A DNA stretch of 64,000 bases from Saussurea involucrata (GCA_033807775.1 CM066313.1:60062484-60126483); one strand, 5' to 3'. Numbered from the stretch's first letter, positions 31,319 to 43,586 are shown. A program made the numbers and translations. Notes: generated by a model from the letters alone, not told the origin.

Positions 31319-33561
31319 AAGCGGTATGTGCCAATTTGGTATCTTGACTCCGGATGCTCAAGGCACATGACTGGCGATAGAAGTTTACTATCCACGTACA
31401 AAGAAACACACGATGGTGGATCTGTAACTTTTGGAGACGACAAGAAGGGACACATCAAAGGCTATGGAGTCATAAAGAAAGAAAACGTCTATGTATTCAA
31501 AGTTGCATATGTGGATGGCCTTAAACACAACCTACTTAGTGTAAGCCAACTCTGTGATACAGGATTCGATGTGTTATTCAAAAGAACTTTCTGCTCTCTG
31601 CAAAGTGAAGACACAGGAATGGAACTTCTGCGATCTGAAAGAAGAGGTGATCTGTATCTAATGAATTTTAGTTCAAAACCCAAGGACAAAGTTTGCCTTG
31701 TAGCCTGCAAAAGTGAAGAAGCCTGGTTATGGCATAACAGGTTCTGTTACTTGAACTTTCACACCTTTGATAAACTGGTAAAAGTTGATCTAGTTAAAGG
31801 TTTGCCTAATGTTAAATTTAATAAGGATCACTTGTGCTCTGCCTGTGAAATGGGAAAACTCAGAAGAGCTTCCCACAGAGGCAAAACAGATGTGTCTTGC
31901 CCTGGGCCTCTGTACATGCTTCATGTCGACCTCTGCGGTCCCATTTCCATACAGAGCCTAGGTGGCAAGAAATACATACTTGTCTTAATTGATGAGTATT
32001 CGCGTTTCACATGGGTTGAATTTGTTCGAAAGAAATCAGATGTTCCAATTATCTTGATTAATCTAATGAAAAGAATCCAAGTTCTTTATGAATGCAGAAT
32101 ACAGAAGTTAAGAAGTGACAATGACACAGAATTTAAAAACTCTGTCATTGAAGCCTATCTTTCTACAGAAGGAATATCACAGAACTTCTCTGCCGCACGC
32201 ACTCCACAGCAGAACGGCGTAGTCGAAAGAAAGAATCGAACGCTCGTGGAGGCCGCAAGAGCTACGCTATCAGCTTGCGGATTACCGATGAACTTTTGGG
32301 CAGAAGCGATTTCTACCGCTTGTTAAACACAGAATCGTTCAACCATTGTGAAAAGACACCTCAAGACTCCTTACGAATTGATCAACAAAAGGTGGCCAAA
32401 CATCAAATTTTTCCATGTGTTCGGATGTAAATGCTTTGTTCTAAACGACAGAGATTCCAGAGGAAAGTTTGAGGTAAAAGCTAACGAAGGCAAATTCATT
32501 GGATACGCTGCCACTTCTAAAGCCTACAGAGCATTCCTTACAAGGTCTCGCAAAATAGTAGAAAGCATCAATGTTTCTTTTGATGGTTCATTCCAAAAGA
32601 CTTCTGAGCAAATCAGTTCAGAACTCGGACGTAAAGGGGAATCCTCTGTCATCTCGCAAACGAAAGAAGACTTAAATCTTCTATTTTTAGAGATGTTCCA
32701 CGACGACATTGATCCCTCTGTTGGAATCATCAGAGCTTCTGCAGAACCATCTTCTGTCGGTCAAAATCCTACAGGTATGACTCTAACTGGTCCTTATAAT
32801 GCTTCATCTTCTTCTGTAAATGCTACAGATGCAAATGTCGAGGAAGAGACTGCAGAAGATGAAACACCAAGGAAAACGACCACAGAAACTGCTGAAAAAC
32901 AAACTCCACAATCCACAGAGGAACCAATTATAGAGGATATAGAGGACCAAGTCTATACGTCCTCAGAGGAACAAACTCCACCACCACTCATACCAATCAT
33001 TCCACAAACTGTAGGATCAACTACAAAGGCACACACTACGACAGAGGATACACAAGAAGAAGAAGAAGAAGAAGAAGAAGAAGAAAAAGAATAAGAAGAA
33101 CAAGAAGCTGCTGAAGAAAGATTCGATGACATTGGTGACCACCATCCACGCACAACTAAGTGGACAAAAAGCCATCCTACAAGCCAAATAATCGGTGAAC
33201 CTTCTGACACGGTAAAAACCAGGTCTGCCACTGCTAATTTTTGTTTCTTTACAAATTTTATTAGTGTGATAGAACCAAAGAAGATTTCTGAAGCCCTAGA
33301 TGACCCAAACTGGGTAGACGCCATGCAAGAAGAGCTTCTGCAGTTTGAGCGCAACAAAGTATGGACTTTAGTACCTCTGCCACAAGGGAAACAGGCCATT
33401 GGAACTAAGTGGGTCTACAGAAATAAGAAGGATGAAGATGGAGTGGTCATCAGAAACAAAGCACGACTAGTGGCCAAGGGATATAGACAAGAAGAAGGCA
33501 TAGACTACGATGAGACTTTTGCCCCTGTCGCACGGCTCGAAGCAATAGGAATATTCTTAGC
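31319..33561 (+). pseudogene. pol: Element C pol, 5' part (PR-IN-start of RT)
   Basis: Protease WYLDSGCSRHMTGD, integrase zinc region (CSACEMGK), core VDLCGPISI, RSDNDTEFKN (the usual G of SDNGTEF is D) and QQNGVVERKNRT, then a long acidic linker ending in a glutamate run and the RT start ([45 protein letters not shown]). The frame is continuous except for TAA at 32324-32326 and 33092-33094. Element G cuts it at 33561 within the RT. Confidence 0.9.
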
Positions 33562-34118
33562 TGAAAGTCCATAATCACACTCTTACAATCAAATATGAAC
33601 AATTAAGATCGTATTAACAGCAACTGGTCATATGATCTATTAACAATCTGTGAATTACAAGATATTACAATGAATTTCTCTCTCAATAGATCTAACAATT
33701 TATGCGTAAAGAGTTATCCAAAAGGTTAGCCAAAGATTCAGTTAGCTACAGTTGCTAACTCCTATATATACTGTAGATAATAGCTAAAGCTACAGTACAT
33801 ATGAGAAACAGACTAATAGAACAATTACACGTGTCCTAATTAGTAACTGAATATAACAGATAATATCCCAAGATATGAATTCTGAACATACTTCTGAATA
33901 AGCGCTTCAGAACATTTGTCTTCATAGTCAGAAGTTCTGAGTCTCCTACTCAGAACTCTGAACCTTCTAGTCAGAATCCAACACTTAGAATCTTTTTGAG
34001 ATTTCTCACTCAAAACTTCTGAGTCTTCTACTCAGAACTTCTGAGTCTTCTGAGTCTTCTTTAGTATTCTTACTCAGAACTCAACACTTGTGTTTTTGAC
34101 AAAACTCTAGACCTAACA
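33562..34118 (-). repeat. Element G 3' LTR
   Basis: On minus it starts TGTTAGGTCTAGAG (34118) and ends GGACTTTCA (33562). It carries clustered TCAGAA/TTCTGA words, an ACACGTGTCC G-box and TATATATA (33763-33770). Confidence 0.95.
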
Positions 34119-36774
34119 ATCTCCCCCTTTTTGTCAAACACACTTGTACTTTTCACCATCAAATTCTTAGAGCAGGAACAATCTTCAGAAGGAGCTCTTC
34201 TGAATGTTTTGACAACTTTTGCTCAGAATTCTGAATAATCTGAGTTAACAACTTCTGGTCAGTCTTTAATCAGCAGCAGCAACGATTTCCAAATTGATTT
34301 CTGTTATATATTTGCTTTTTCTTTGCTCCCTCTTGAAATGACAATTCTCATCTTCATTTCAGCTTTCATAAGATTTCTTTATAAGAAACAACCGATCAGT
34401 TTCCTTTTCCTCTTCTTCTTCTTAAAATAACATTTCTCTCTTTTGTTATTTCTGTACAAAAACCATATCAATCTTCAAAATCTTTAGCTTTTCTCCCCCT
34501 AAAGTTTTGGAAAGCAAAATCATCTTCAAAACTTGATTTTCAAAACTTTAGCGATGCTTTTTCTTCGAATGAAGTCTATGCTTTTTCTCCTCCTTAATGA
34601 ATAACCTTGCTCCCCCTCAAAATAAGAATTCTGGGGCAGTTTGTTTTCTCCCCCTGAAAGTATGCATATATTTCATTAAAATTATTCATTTCAAATATAG
34701 TGCTTTAATGAAAACATTTATACAAGGAGAATAAGATTTACTGAACTACACTTAATAACTACTAACATTTGATCATTTGAAAACTTTACAAAAGAAATCC
34801 AACTTAATGAAATTTATCAGATTTTCAATCAAATGAAATCAAATGCATGTGTTTGGATTCAAATACAAGTCATCATTGCATATCGAGTTAAAAATGTTCA
34901 GTTTCAATCCCTTTATTAAATCTATTTGGTGTGCTTAGCATGCGAAATATGATTAGCTTCAAGCATATGCAATTCTAAAAACATATACGAATACTTTGCT
35001 CTACTCACACTATTTGTCCAAAATCAGGATTTTCACAAATTTACAGGTTTATTGCGACTTTGAATTTTCCCAAAGTTTCAAGAGATGTGTGCTCATTGGC
35101 ATCTTTTAATTTTGTGCTCATTGACATCTTTTAATTTTGTGCTCATTGACATCTTTTAATTTTGTGCACATTGGCATCTTTTAATCAAAAAGTTTAGTAA
35201 GAATAAGATACATCGTTAAACATGACTTTCTATCTGGTTCTATAGCAGGATTTGGGTCAGCATATCCCAGACCAGTTGGTCTTAGGTGCTAGGTGACAAG
35301 CACCCCTTGGAACTTAATTTCCCAAACCATAAAGGCCACATCGATATATCTTAAACCCATTTGTACCAGTAGAACATGGTTTTCTATCTGATTCTATTGC
35401 AGGATTTGGGTCAGCCGATCCTAGACCAGTTGATCTTAGGGACTAGGTGTCGAGCACCCCTTAGGACTTACTCTCCCAAACCAGAAAGGCCACAGGTACA
35501 AACTTTCAAACTAAATGATTTTGTATATATATATTGCATCTCAATCACTTGGTTCTAAAACGTAGTACTTCCCCCATATTTTCGTTTCCATCCAACATTC
35601 TGACAAATTATGCTTTTTGAGCATTATATTCTATATAAGTCTAAATTTCATAACATTGAGCATTCAGCATAATTTCATTCATGATTTGCTAACCTTTCGA
35701 TTTATTTCAGAAGTGAAAGTTGAAACAAATATAGCTCAGATAATACAAAAATACTTGTAAAAGCACCATTGACACACATTTTATTCATTGAATGAAAAAT
35801 AAAAAAAATCATATCATTGAATTAAATTGTTAAGATTCAAACATTCAAAGCAATAGAAATAAAACATAATACAATGTTACCTTTCACCACTTGTTCCTTG
35901 AAACAGAAAAATATGACAGTTAAGGATATCACCTGAGAAGTATGAGTTCTAAACTGATTTGTTTAGAAGTCTTAGTCTCTGAAGTACGGGTCCTGAACTG
36001 AATTATTCAGAAGCCATTGTCATTTAAGTACGGGTTTTGAACTGATATGTTCAAAAACCTAAAACGTTGAATCACGGGTTTTGAACATTATCTTGAAACA
36101 ATCAGATCAAATTTTGAGTCAATGCTTCCTCTGAAATCAAGATAATCCTGCAAAATCAAGAGATTTTGGTAATCATCTACGATGATTCCTCATTAGTTAT
36201 CAAAAAAAAATTCTGAGTAGTAGAGTCAGAATTCTGATTAGAAGAGTCAGAATTATGAGTAACTTGCTCAAAATTCTAAGTATCAGAGTCAGAATTCTGA
36301 TTAGTTGAGTCAGAATTCTGAGTAGTAGAGTCAGAACTTCTGAGTAACAGAGTCAGAATTCTGATAAAACTATCCAGAGAAAATGCCTTAGAAAAATGTT
36401 TGGATTTTGTGATTTTTGAACATTCTGAACTTCAAATCACCATAACTTGCTCAAAAATCAGAATTTTTCAACCAAAATTTGCAGGGTTGCTTAAAATGTG
36501 ATTCTGAACACATTCTCTGGAAATGTTTTCTACTAAAAACACTCACATCTATGAGTTCGATAACCTCATAGCAAACAGAACTTTTTCAAAAAAATCTTCA
36601 AGATCAACAAATTGATCTATATGAATCAGAAATCCATAATTACATTCAGATCGAGTTTTGGACTGAATTATCCAAAAGTCAAGATTCTCAATTTAATCAC
36701 AACATCGGTTTTAAGTCATGTGTCAGTATTATCATTCAGCTCTACACATGAATAACCTGCAAAACAGATTAAGT
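34119..36774 (-). other. Element G non-coding region after gag
   Basis: There is no gene in 2.65 kb. It starts (minus sense) with an acceptor-like CTTAATCTGTTTTGCAG right after the gag stop. A TCAGAATTCTGA cluster lies at 36200-36370, and a 120-bp unit occurs twice (35221-35340 and 35375-35494). A 25-bp unit starting GTGCTCATTGACATC is repeated four times (35089-35188). Polypurine copies (plus-strand TCCCCCT words) lie near 34495, 34612 and 34650, and the PPT at 34119-34133. Confidence 0.7.
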
Positions 36775-38049
36775 TTACTTTGATACCCATATGAACTTGG
36801 GTCCAGGTTTGTTAGGTGCAGTAGCATATGCAGATATTCTATAAGAACCATACCAGTGCTGAATAAAATTCTTGTTCACAAAATCATTAGTCCCACAATA
36901 TGAACAACAAAGTTTCTTTTGTGCAACTCTGACTAATTGATTTACAGAATAAATCACATCAGGTTTAACAAAAGATTTTCTTTGAAATGTATTGTTCTTC
37001 TTGACATTTGAATTAGGAACTTTTGATTTTGGCACTTCTTTCTTGGAAGTTGTTCCTTTAACTCTCCATTCCATTTTTATCTTTTTAAAAGAACAATTAT
37101 CTGATTTATCAATAGCAGAATCGTAAAACAGATTAGAAGAACGAATCTGATCTTTTGAACTATGATTTGATTTGTCAACAACTTTCGTTTCAAATTCCCT
37201 AAACTTTTTAACATACAAATCAAACCTTGACTGCAAATCAGATTTGGACTTCCTCTCTATCATGATTTTAGTTGATAAATCAGATAATTTCTTAATAAGC
37301 CTCCTTATCTCCAAATGAAAAACTTTCTTTTCCTTCTCAAACTCATCTTTTAAGCATTTTTCTTTAAAGCCATTTACCTTCTTCTTTTCAGTCTCTTTCC
37401 TTCCATCTTCTAACTCTTTCTCCAACTCATTGATTTTTACAGAAAACTCATTTAACATTCCTGTTTTCTTTTTCTCAAAACCAATCTTTTCTTTTTGAAA
37501 AACATTTTTCTTACATTCAAACTCTTTTCTTTCTTTTGCAAGAATTTTCTCCAAATCAGGAATTTTCAAAGATAATTCAACAGACTTTGTTTCAAAACCT
37601 TTCCTCTCAGTTTGAAAGTCTCTTCTCTCTTTCTCAAATTTCACTCTTTCAAGTATAAGAACTTGTTCAAAATCATAGATCTGTTTCAAGAGTTGACAAT
37701 TTTTCATTTCACATGATTTGATTCTATTTTCAGACTCTGTCAACATCTTTCTTCTAAAATTGCCTTTCTCTTTCAAATCAACATTCTCTTTTTCTAACAA
37801 CTTTATGTTTTCTTGAACCTTTTCAAAATCCTTTAGAAAATCAGATTTCTCTTTTTGCAAAATCTTTATAACTTTTGCATATTCGTCTTGTTTTGCTTGA
37901 AGATTAGCAATCTTGCTTTCAAAATGAACAATCTCAGTTTTTGGTTCAGAAATTGTTTCTTTTGCTTTTACAGGACTTAATTTTTGTAAATTGTCTGAAC
38001 TGGTTATAGAAATTGCAGGTCTCACAAAAATTTCAATAATCTCAGGCAT
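36775..38049 (-). CDS. Element G: intact coiled-coil/Cys C-terminal gag ORF
   Basis: ATG 38049 (MPEIIEIFVRPAIS) to TAA gives 424 residues with no lesion. The start aligns with the interior of the F gag (PEIVEVFIRPASS near 61280), so this ORF is the back half of a family gag without capsid or zinc knuckle. Residues about 40-290 are a highly charged coiled coil (KEKSDFLKDFEK, KERKEFECKKN, KKKTGMLNEFSVK). Near the end is the Cys module CCSYCGTNDF, also seen in A and B (CLCCSNCGGNDF), and the tail KPGPKFIWVSK that closes Sirevirus gags before pol. Capsid loss with retention of an intact coil suggests a selected role, perhaps joining or packaging into helper particles; this is inference. Confidence 0.75.
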   Translation of the reverse strand: MPEIIEIFVRPAISITSSDNLQKLSPVKAKETISEPKTEIVHFESKIANLQAKQDEYAKVIKILQKEKSDFLKDFEKVQENIKLLEKENVDLKEKGNFRRKMLTESENRIKSCEMKNCQLLKQIYDFEQVLILERVKFEKERRDFQTERKGFETKSVELSLKIPDLEKILAKERKEFECKKNVFQKEKIGFEKKKTGMLNEFSVKINELEKELEDGRKETEKKKVNGFKEKCLKDEFEKEKKVFHLEIRRLIKKLSDLSTKIMIERKSKSDLQSRFDLYVKKFREFETKVVDKSNHSSKDQIRSSNLFYDSAIDKSDNCSFKKIKMEWRVKGTTSKKEVPKSKVPNSNVKKNNTFQRKSFVKPDVIYSVNQLVRVAQKKLCCSYCGTNDFVNKNFIQHWYGSYRISAYATAPNKPGPKFIWVSK

Positions 38050-38537
38050 GATGAAATGACAAATTCGAATATCAACTATGAATTATGATAAAAAATGAGA
38101 ATCAACACAAATCTAGAACATGCAAGAATTAATCAAATCTGTCACATGCATTTCATCAAACAGTTAGAGTACATGAATTAATGAAATCTTCTTTTCAACA
38201 ACAAATTTGAATACTAATCAACATGCAGCAGATATAATCACTTTGATCCAGAAACCAATCAAGAATTTCGAAAACATACCTGTGATCTCTGTTTAATTTC
38301 GAGAATTAATCAGCATAGAGAGAAAATCTTTGGATAACTTGATTGTAAGATATCGATTCAACAGAAAGACAAATTCAAATTTCTTGAATCAATGATAGAA
38401 ACGAATTCAAGAATTGTTAGGAATTCAAGAATTGTTAGCAGCAGCGGAATCAATTGTCGAATTGATCAAGAAACTTCAAGAACGCGATCAAACACACTCT
38501 TGGTCGAATTTGTTTGTTGATTGGCTCTGATACCAAT
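38050..38537 (-). other. Element G leader and primer-binding site
   Basis: On minus, TGGTATCAGAGCC (38534-38522) lies two or three bases inside the LTR, followed by about 470 bases of leader without a gene. Confidence 0.85.
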
Positions 38538-39094
38538 TGAAAGTCCATAATCACACTCTTACAATCAAATATGAACAATTAAGATCGTATTAACAGCAAC
38601 TGGTCATATGATCTATTAACAATCTGTGAATTACAAGATATTACAATGAATTTCTCTCTCAATAGATCTAACAATTTATGCGTAAAGAGTTATCCAAAAG
38701 GTTAGCCAAAGATTCAGTTAGCTACAGTTGCTAACTCCTATATATACTGTAGATAATAGCTAAAGCTACAGTACATATGAGAAACAGACTAATAGAACAA
38801 TTACACGTGTCCTAATTAGTAACTGAATATAACAGATAATATCCCAAGATATGAATTCTGAACATACTTCTGAATAAGCGCTTCAGAACATTTGTCTTCA
38901 TAGTCAGAAGTTCTGAGTCTCCTACTCAGAACTCTGAACCTTCTAGTCAGAATCCAACACTTAGAATCTTTTTGAGATTTCTCACTCAGAACTTCTGAGT
39001 CTTCTACTCAGAACTTCTGAGTCTTCTGAGTCTTCTTTAGTCTTCTTACTCAGAACTCAACACTTGTGTTTTTGACAAAACTCTAGACCTAACA
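38538..39094 (-). repeat. Element G 5' LTR
   Basis: It is 557 bp, two substitutions from the 3' LTR. The TSD TTAGC follows at 39095-39099. Confidence 0.95.
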
Positions 39095-40335
39095 TTAGCT
39101 TTTGCAGCCCACAGAGGCTTTAAAGTCTATCAGATGAACGTAAAATCAGCTTTTCTCAACGGTGAAATCCAAGAAGAGGTTTACGTAAATCAGCCACCAG
39201 GGTTTGAAAGCTCAAAGTTCCCAAGGCATGTATACTACCTTGAAAAGGCTCTGTACGGACTAAAACAGGCTCCAAGAGCATGGTACGAACGACTTTCTAC
39301 CTTTCTTCTAGTCAATGGCTACGACAGAGGTACAACAGATACTACCTTATTCTATAAACGTAAAAACAGTGAAATAATGCTTGTACAAATCTATGTGGAC
39401 GACATAATTTTTGGGTCTACTAATACAGAAGATTGCAAAAGTTTTGAAAAACCATGCAGAGTGAGTTTGAAATGAGTATGATGGGAGAATTAACATTCTT
39501 CCTTGGACTCTAAGTCAAACAATCATCAGAGGGAATTTTTATAAATCAGGCCAAATATGTCTCTAACATTCTTTCCAAGTATAGCCTCTCTGATACCTCT
39601 GCCATGAAAACTCCAATGGCCACTGGAAATAAGTTATCCTTAGATCCAGATGGCATCTCTGTAGAATGCACTCTCTACAGAGGCATGATTGGATTTCTGT
39701 TATACTTAACTGCTAGCAGACCTGACATTATGCATGCCACATGTCTTTGTGAACGTTATCAAGCTAATCCTAAGAAATCACATTATGATAGTGTTAAGAG
39801 AATCTTTAGATACCTAAAGGGGACCAAAAATCTCGGTCTCTGGTATCCACAGGACTCTGGTTTTTGTCTTAAAGCTTATACAGATTCAGACTATGGAGGA
39901 TGCAAGCTCGACAGAAAGAGTACCTCTGGGAGTTGTCAATTCCTAGGTGGTAAACTAGTCAGTTGGACCTCCAAGAAGCAGAATTGTGTCTCAACATCTA
40001 CGGCAGAAGCTGAATACGTTGCTGCTGCTAGCTGTTGTTCTCAGGTTCTGTGGATGAAGACTCAGCTAAAAGACTACGGCCACATCCTACTCAAGATACC
40101 CATCTTCTGTGATTCCAAAAGTCCCATTGCCATCTCTGCCAATCTTGTGCAACATTCAAAAACCAAGCATATTGATATAAGGTACCACTTCTTGAAATAT
40201 CATGTTGAATACGGTACAATCGAGATGCATTTTGTGCCCACAGAATACCAACTCACGGACTTATTCACCAAAGCATTAGACGAGAAAAGATTCAATTTCT
40301 TGGTGGGAAAGTTAGGAATGATTAATATGGCGTGA
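39095..40335 (+). pseudogene. pol: Element C pol, 3' part (RT-RNase H)
   Basis: The frame resumes after the TSD. RT motif A reads QMNVKSAFLNG, with Asn where the catalytic Asp is expected; later motifs are [11 protein letters not shown] and YVDDIIFGS. One extra base near 39445 shifts the frame, and TAA replaces CAA at 39511-39513. RNase H is open from 39604 to TGA 40333-40335 ([43 protein letters not shown]). The enzyme would be inactive as it stands. Confidence 0.9.
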
Positions 40336-41686
40336 AAATCCTCTGTAAGTATAGCTTTATCTTCTGTGAATATGTATATATTTCTATTACTTTACTTATT
40401 GCTTTGATTGATTTATTTCTGTATGAAAATTCTCAAAACTAAAATAGTTCTTGGCAACACAGAGCTTCTGTGGGTCCGCTCAGAACCTCTAACGACCCCT
40501 ACAGATCCTCTGGTAAACGTGACATATGTTCTATGCAAAACTTATCATACTTTGATCCAAGCATAGGTCAAGGGGGAGAAGAAGGAAATTACTTGATCTA
40601 CAGAGGTGGTTAGATCAATGGGAGCAAAAGGGACCTTGAAATGATCTACAAAGGTTAATCTTTCAAGGGGGAGCCAAAGAAGAGTGTCGATGAATCTATA
40701 TCGACAGAAGTCAGACATCACTGCCGAGAAAAGAAGAACCAAAAGGTATGTCTCTCGTACAAAAGGTTTTTGAAAACAGTTTTCTAGGACACAAATTGTC
40801 AAATATGTCCTAAATATACTGTGGATAACATTTCAAAAATCAAAATATCAACAAGTTTCATACAATTTGAGTTATGAGAAATTTGAGGTCATAGAGCCTC
40901 TGCTGAGCTCAACAGATGCTATGCCAGAAATGTGCTCTGTGATCGCAAATTTTACCTCTATCGATCTTTTGGAATGTCACATCGGAGACCGAATACGCAC
41001 AAATACACACACCATGACCTTCTCGAACAAAACATTTTCCATAACAGTTTTCTCAAACACCAACTTTCAAATATGTCCGAAAAACAACTCTTAAAACAAA
41101 TCAAACCTTGGATGATCAAAAAGTTTCATAGAAATTTAGTTATAAGAACTTTTCCCTCATAGAGCTTCTGCTGGCCCTGACAGAGCTTCTGCAAGTTCCA
41201 ACAGAGCCACAAAACCTCAGAGTAAAAATTCTTCACTAAATTCCTATCGATGCCTTTACAAATATTTTGGTTAAAGAAGAACCTACAGAGTCATGATAAC
41301 AATGAGATATATGAAAGAGGGATGAACATCAAGATTTTCAAAATCACAGAGCTTCTGAGAGTGAAATTCATATGGCTAAGACCAACCCCACGCGCCTAGC
41401 ATTAATGGGTCGCGCACGACGTCCTGTCATCCTCTGACATGGCCTACGTGTCTCATTTTCATTGGGCGTACATGGCACGTTTCCTATGGAAAGTTGAACC
41501 CGACGTTCTAACTCAAGTACGGATTCCAAATATTTATCCATTGCCATATATTTTTATCCTTTCGAATTCTACCATTTTACCCACCTATAAAACCCAAGCT
41601 TACCCTCTTATAAACCTTTACGAACTCTCATTTCTTCTCCGGCGAAACCCTGCAAAAACCTGCAAGAATCTTATTCTTCTTACCAA
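40336..41686 (+). other. Element C post-pol spacer with polypurine copies and ORF3 promoter candidate
   Basis: AAGGGGGAGAAG (about 40570) and AAGGGGGAGCC (about 40665) are polypurine copies. CCTCTG, CTTCTG and CAGAG words recur. No gene is seen before the ORF3 promoter candidate at 41440-41640. Confidence 0.7.
41440..41686 (+). promoter_or_regulatory. Candidate internal promoter of element C ORF3
   Basis: TATAAAA (about 41591) lies about 95 bp before the ORF3 ATG (41687), in the word CCACCTATAAAACCC, and is followed by a CT-rich leader. An ABRE-like TACGTGTC lies at about 41446. In the A/B family a TATA box sits at the same place in the element. Confidence 0.5.
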
Positions 41687-43586
41687 ATGGCTTCATCTTC
41701 TCAAGCTATCTCCCCTGCACACTCTCCGGCGAACTCACCGGAACATTCACCTGCTCATTCTGAACATTCAGAAAACCCCTACCTCACCAAAAATATCGAA
41801 CAAGAAGATTCTGGCGACTCAGCAGACTTTGCTCCGACCACCCATCTTCAAAACTTTATCGCAAAGGAACACTTCGAAAGGTACTACCAATCAAGTCAAA
41901 TAACTGCTACTTGGTCCCCTCACCCACTGCTTTCGGCGAAGCCCATGCCCTTCTTCTAAACATCATGGAAAATCATATCCTCTTCCCTTTACTTTCAAGA
42001 ACCCTAAAGAAAATACCTGTTAGGTATTTGAACCAGTTTTGGCAAAGTTGCCGATATGATAAAGATGATTCTTTTATCAAAGGGTACATCTCAAAGCCTG
42101 ACAAATCTGAACATTTGGAAATCAAGTTTAATAGAACAATGTTCTCACTTGAGTTCAACCTACCAACTAGGGGTCTTCTTGGACTGAAGACATATGCAGA
42201 TCAACCAACAAACGACGAGCTCTGTCGTTTTGTAGAAATGCTTGGGTACAACACCCACCTTAGGAAGAGAAATGACTTCCGCAGAGGCAGACTACCACCT
42301 CTATGGAACACCTTGTTTTCGATCCTCAACAGATGCCTGACAGGGAAGATAAGCAGCATTGACCAGAGCTCGCATCAGATCTTAACCATCATGTATGGGG
42401 TCTACTACGATCTCCAACTCAATTACGCGACCATCATGTTGCAGGAGATCATCAATACAATCGACAGAAAGAGCAACACCAGAAGGGTAAAGGAGAACGA
42501 TCCTAAATTTCTACCACCACTGCAATTCCAAAGGATATTGGGAGTCCTGTTCGAACCTCTGTTGATGATACAGAACTGGCCAATGGAAGGGCCGACTCCC
42601 AAACAGTTCCCAATGAACAAAAACATCCCCACCGATCATGTAGATGGCTACACCCACTGCAGACCTCTGTCAAAGAAGTTTCTGAGCTACGCCAAGAACA
42701 AAACCCTTAAGTTAGAATATATATACGCGATCATAGAACTCCAAAACCGAGTCCTATGACACCCCCGTGTTTAGGTGTCCCCTTAGGAACAACAGTTGTA
42801 GAACCCCTCTCTATAGAAGCGAAGGAGTAGAAACTAGCAAAACACATGGCAATCCAACTTAGTTTTATAGCCAAACGTGCCGAGCTCATGGGAAAGAAGT
42901 CTTCTTTTAAAGCCTCTGCCTTTACCCCAAAAACAAAGAAGAGGAAAACTGCAGAAGGCACCTCTACAAACGTTGCAGAAGTTCAACATTCACCTCCTCG
43001 TGCCACAGAAGTTGGCTCCTCTGCTCCTCCCTCTTCTCCAAAACAAAAGAAAAGACAATTGAAACCCACAGAAGAAGGGGCACCAAAACCCAAGAAGAGG
43101 AAGACCAAAAAGAAGCATGGGAAATCACTTGAGCAAATGGTTACCATCGCAGAAGAGGCAGCTGCAGAAGTGGTTGAAGAAGAGGTCGCAGAAACCCGGG
43201 TCGTAGAAACTGCAGAAGAAGAAACTGCAGAAGAAGAGAATGCAGAAGTCGAAGTTACAGAAGAGGGATATCAATCCCCAGATCGATTCGCTCATCAAGG
43301 TAGCTTAAACGATTTCCTTCAAAACCCTGAAATAGCCAACACCCTAAATACAGCTGGGTAGACGGCACAACCACTTGACCACCACACCATAGAAGAACAA
43401 GACTTCTTTATCTCTGGTATTGACACCAATCTGCAAGAAGATGATCAAACCCCCAGAGATCAACCATCTGAACCCCCTAACATTCTACAGAACCCCTTCA
43501 TCCAACAGGGACTGGACGTCCACAGAAGGAGTCCAAACCCAGCCTCAGAAGAAGGTATAGAAGAAATCGATATGTCAGATGAAGCA
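41687..43586 (+). pseudogene. Element C ORF3, N-terminal part
   Basis: ATG 41687 (MASSSQAISPAHSP) starts a third ORF of unknown function. After a Ser/Pro/His-rich start comes the block shared with other ORF3s: LGYNTHLR, LPPLWNTLFSILNRCLTGK and SSIDQSSHQ (about 42230-42380). A lysine-rich, nuclear-signal-like segment (KKRQLKPTEEGAPKPKKRKTKKK) and glutamate/alanine repeats follow. The frame changes near 41900 and again near 42760, and TAG stops it at 43359-43361. Element B cuts it at 43586. Confidence 0.8.

Larger units (their letters stand above)
33562..39094 (-). mobile_element. Element G: non-autonomous derivative of the TCAGAA family, nested in C pol
   Basis: LTRs of 557 bp (33562-34118 and 38538-39094) differ at only two positions. 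TTAGC flanks both ends (33557-33561, 39095-39099). The orientation is minus: the PBS (GGCTCTGATACCA on plus) lies at the right LTR and the PPT (ATCTCCCCCTTTTTG on plus, 34119) at the left. Inside are only a leader, one intact 424-codon gag-C-terminal ORF and a long non-coding region; capsid, zinc knuckle, pol and ORF3 are missing. It looks like the youngest insertion with two visible LTRs. Confidence 0.93.
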
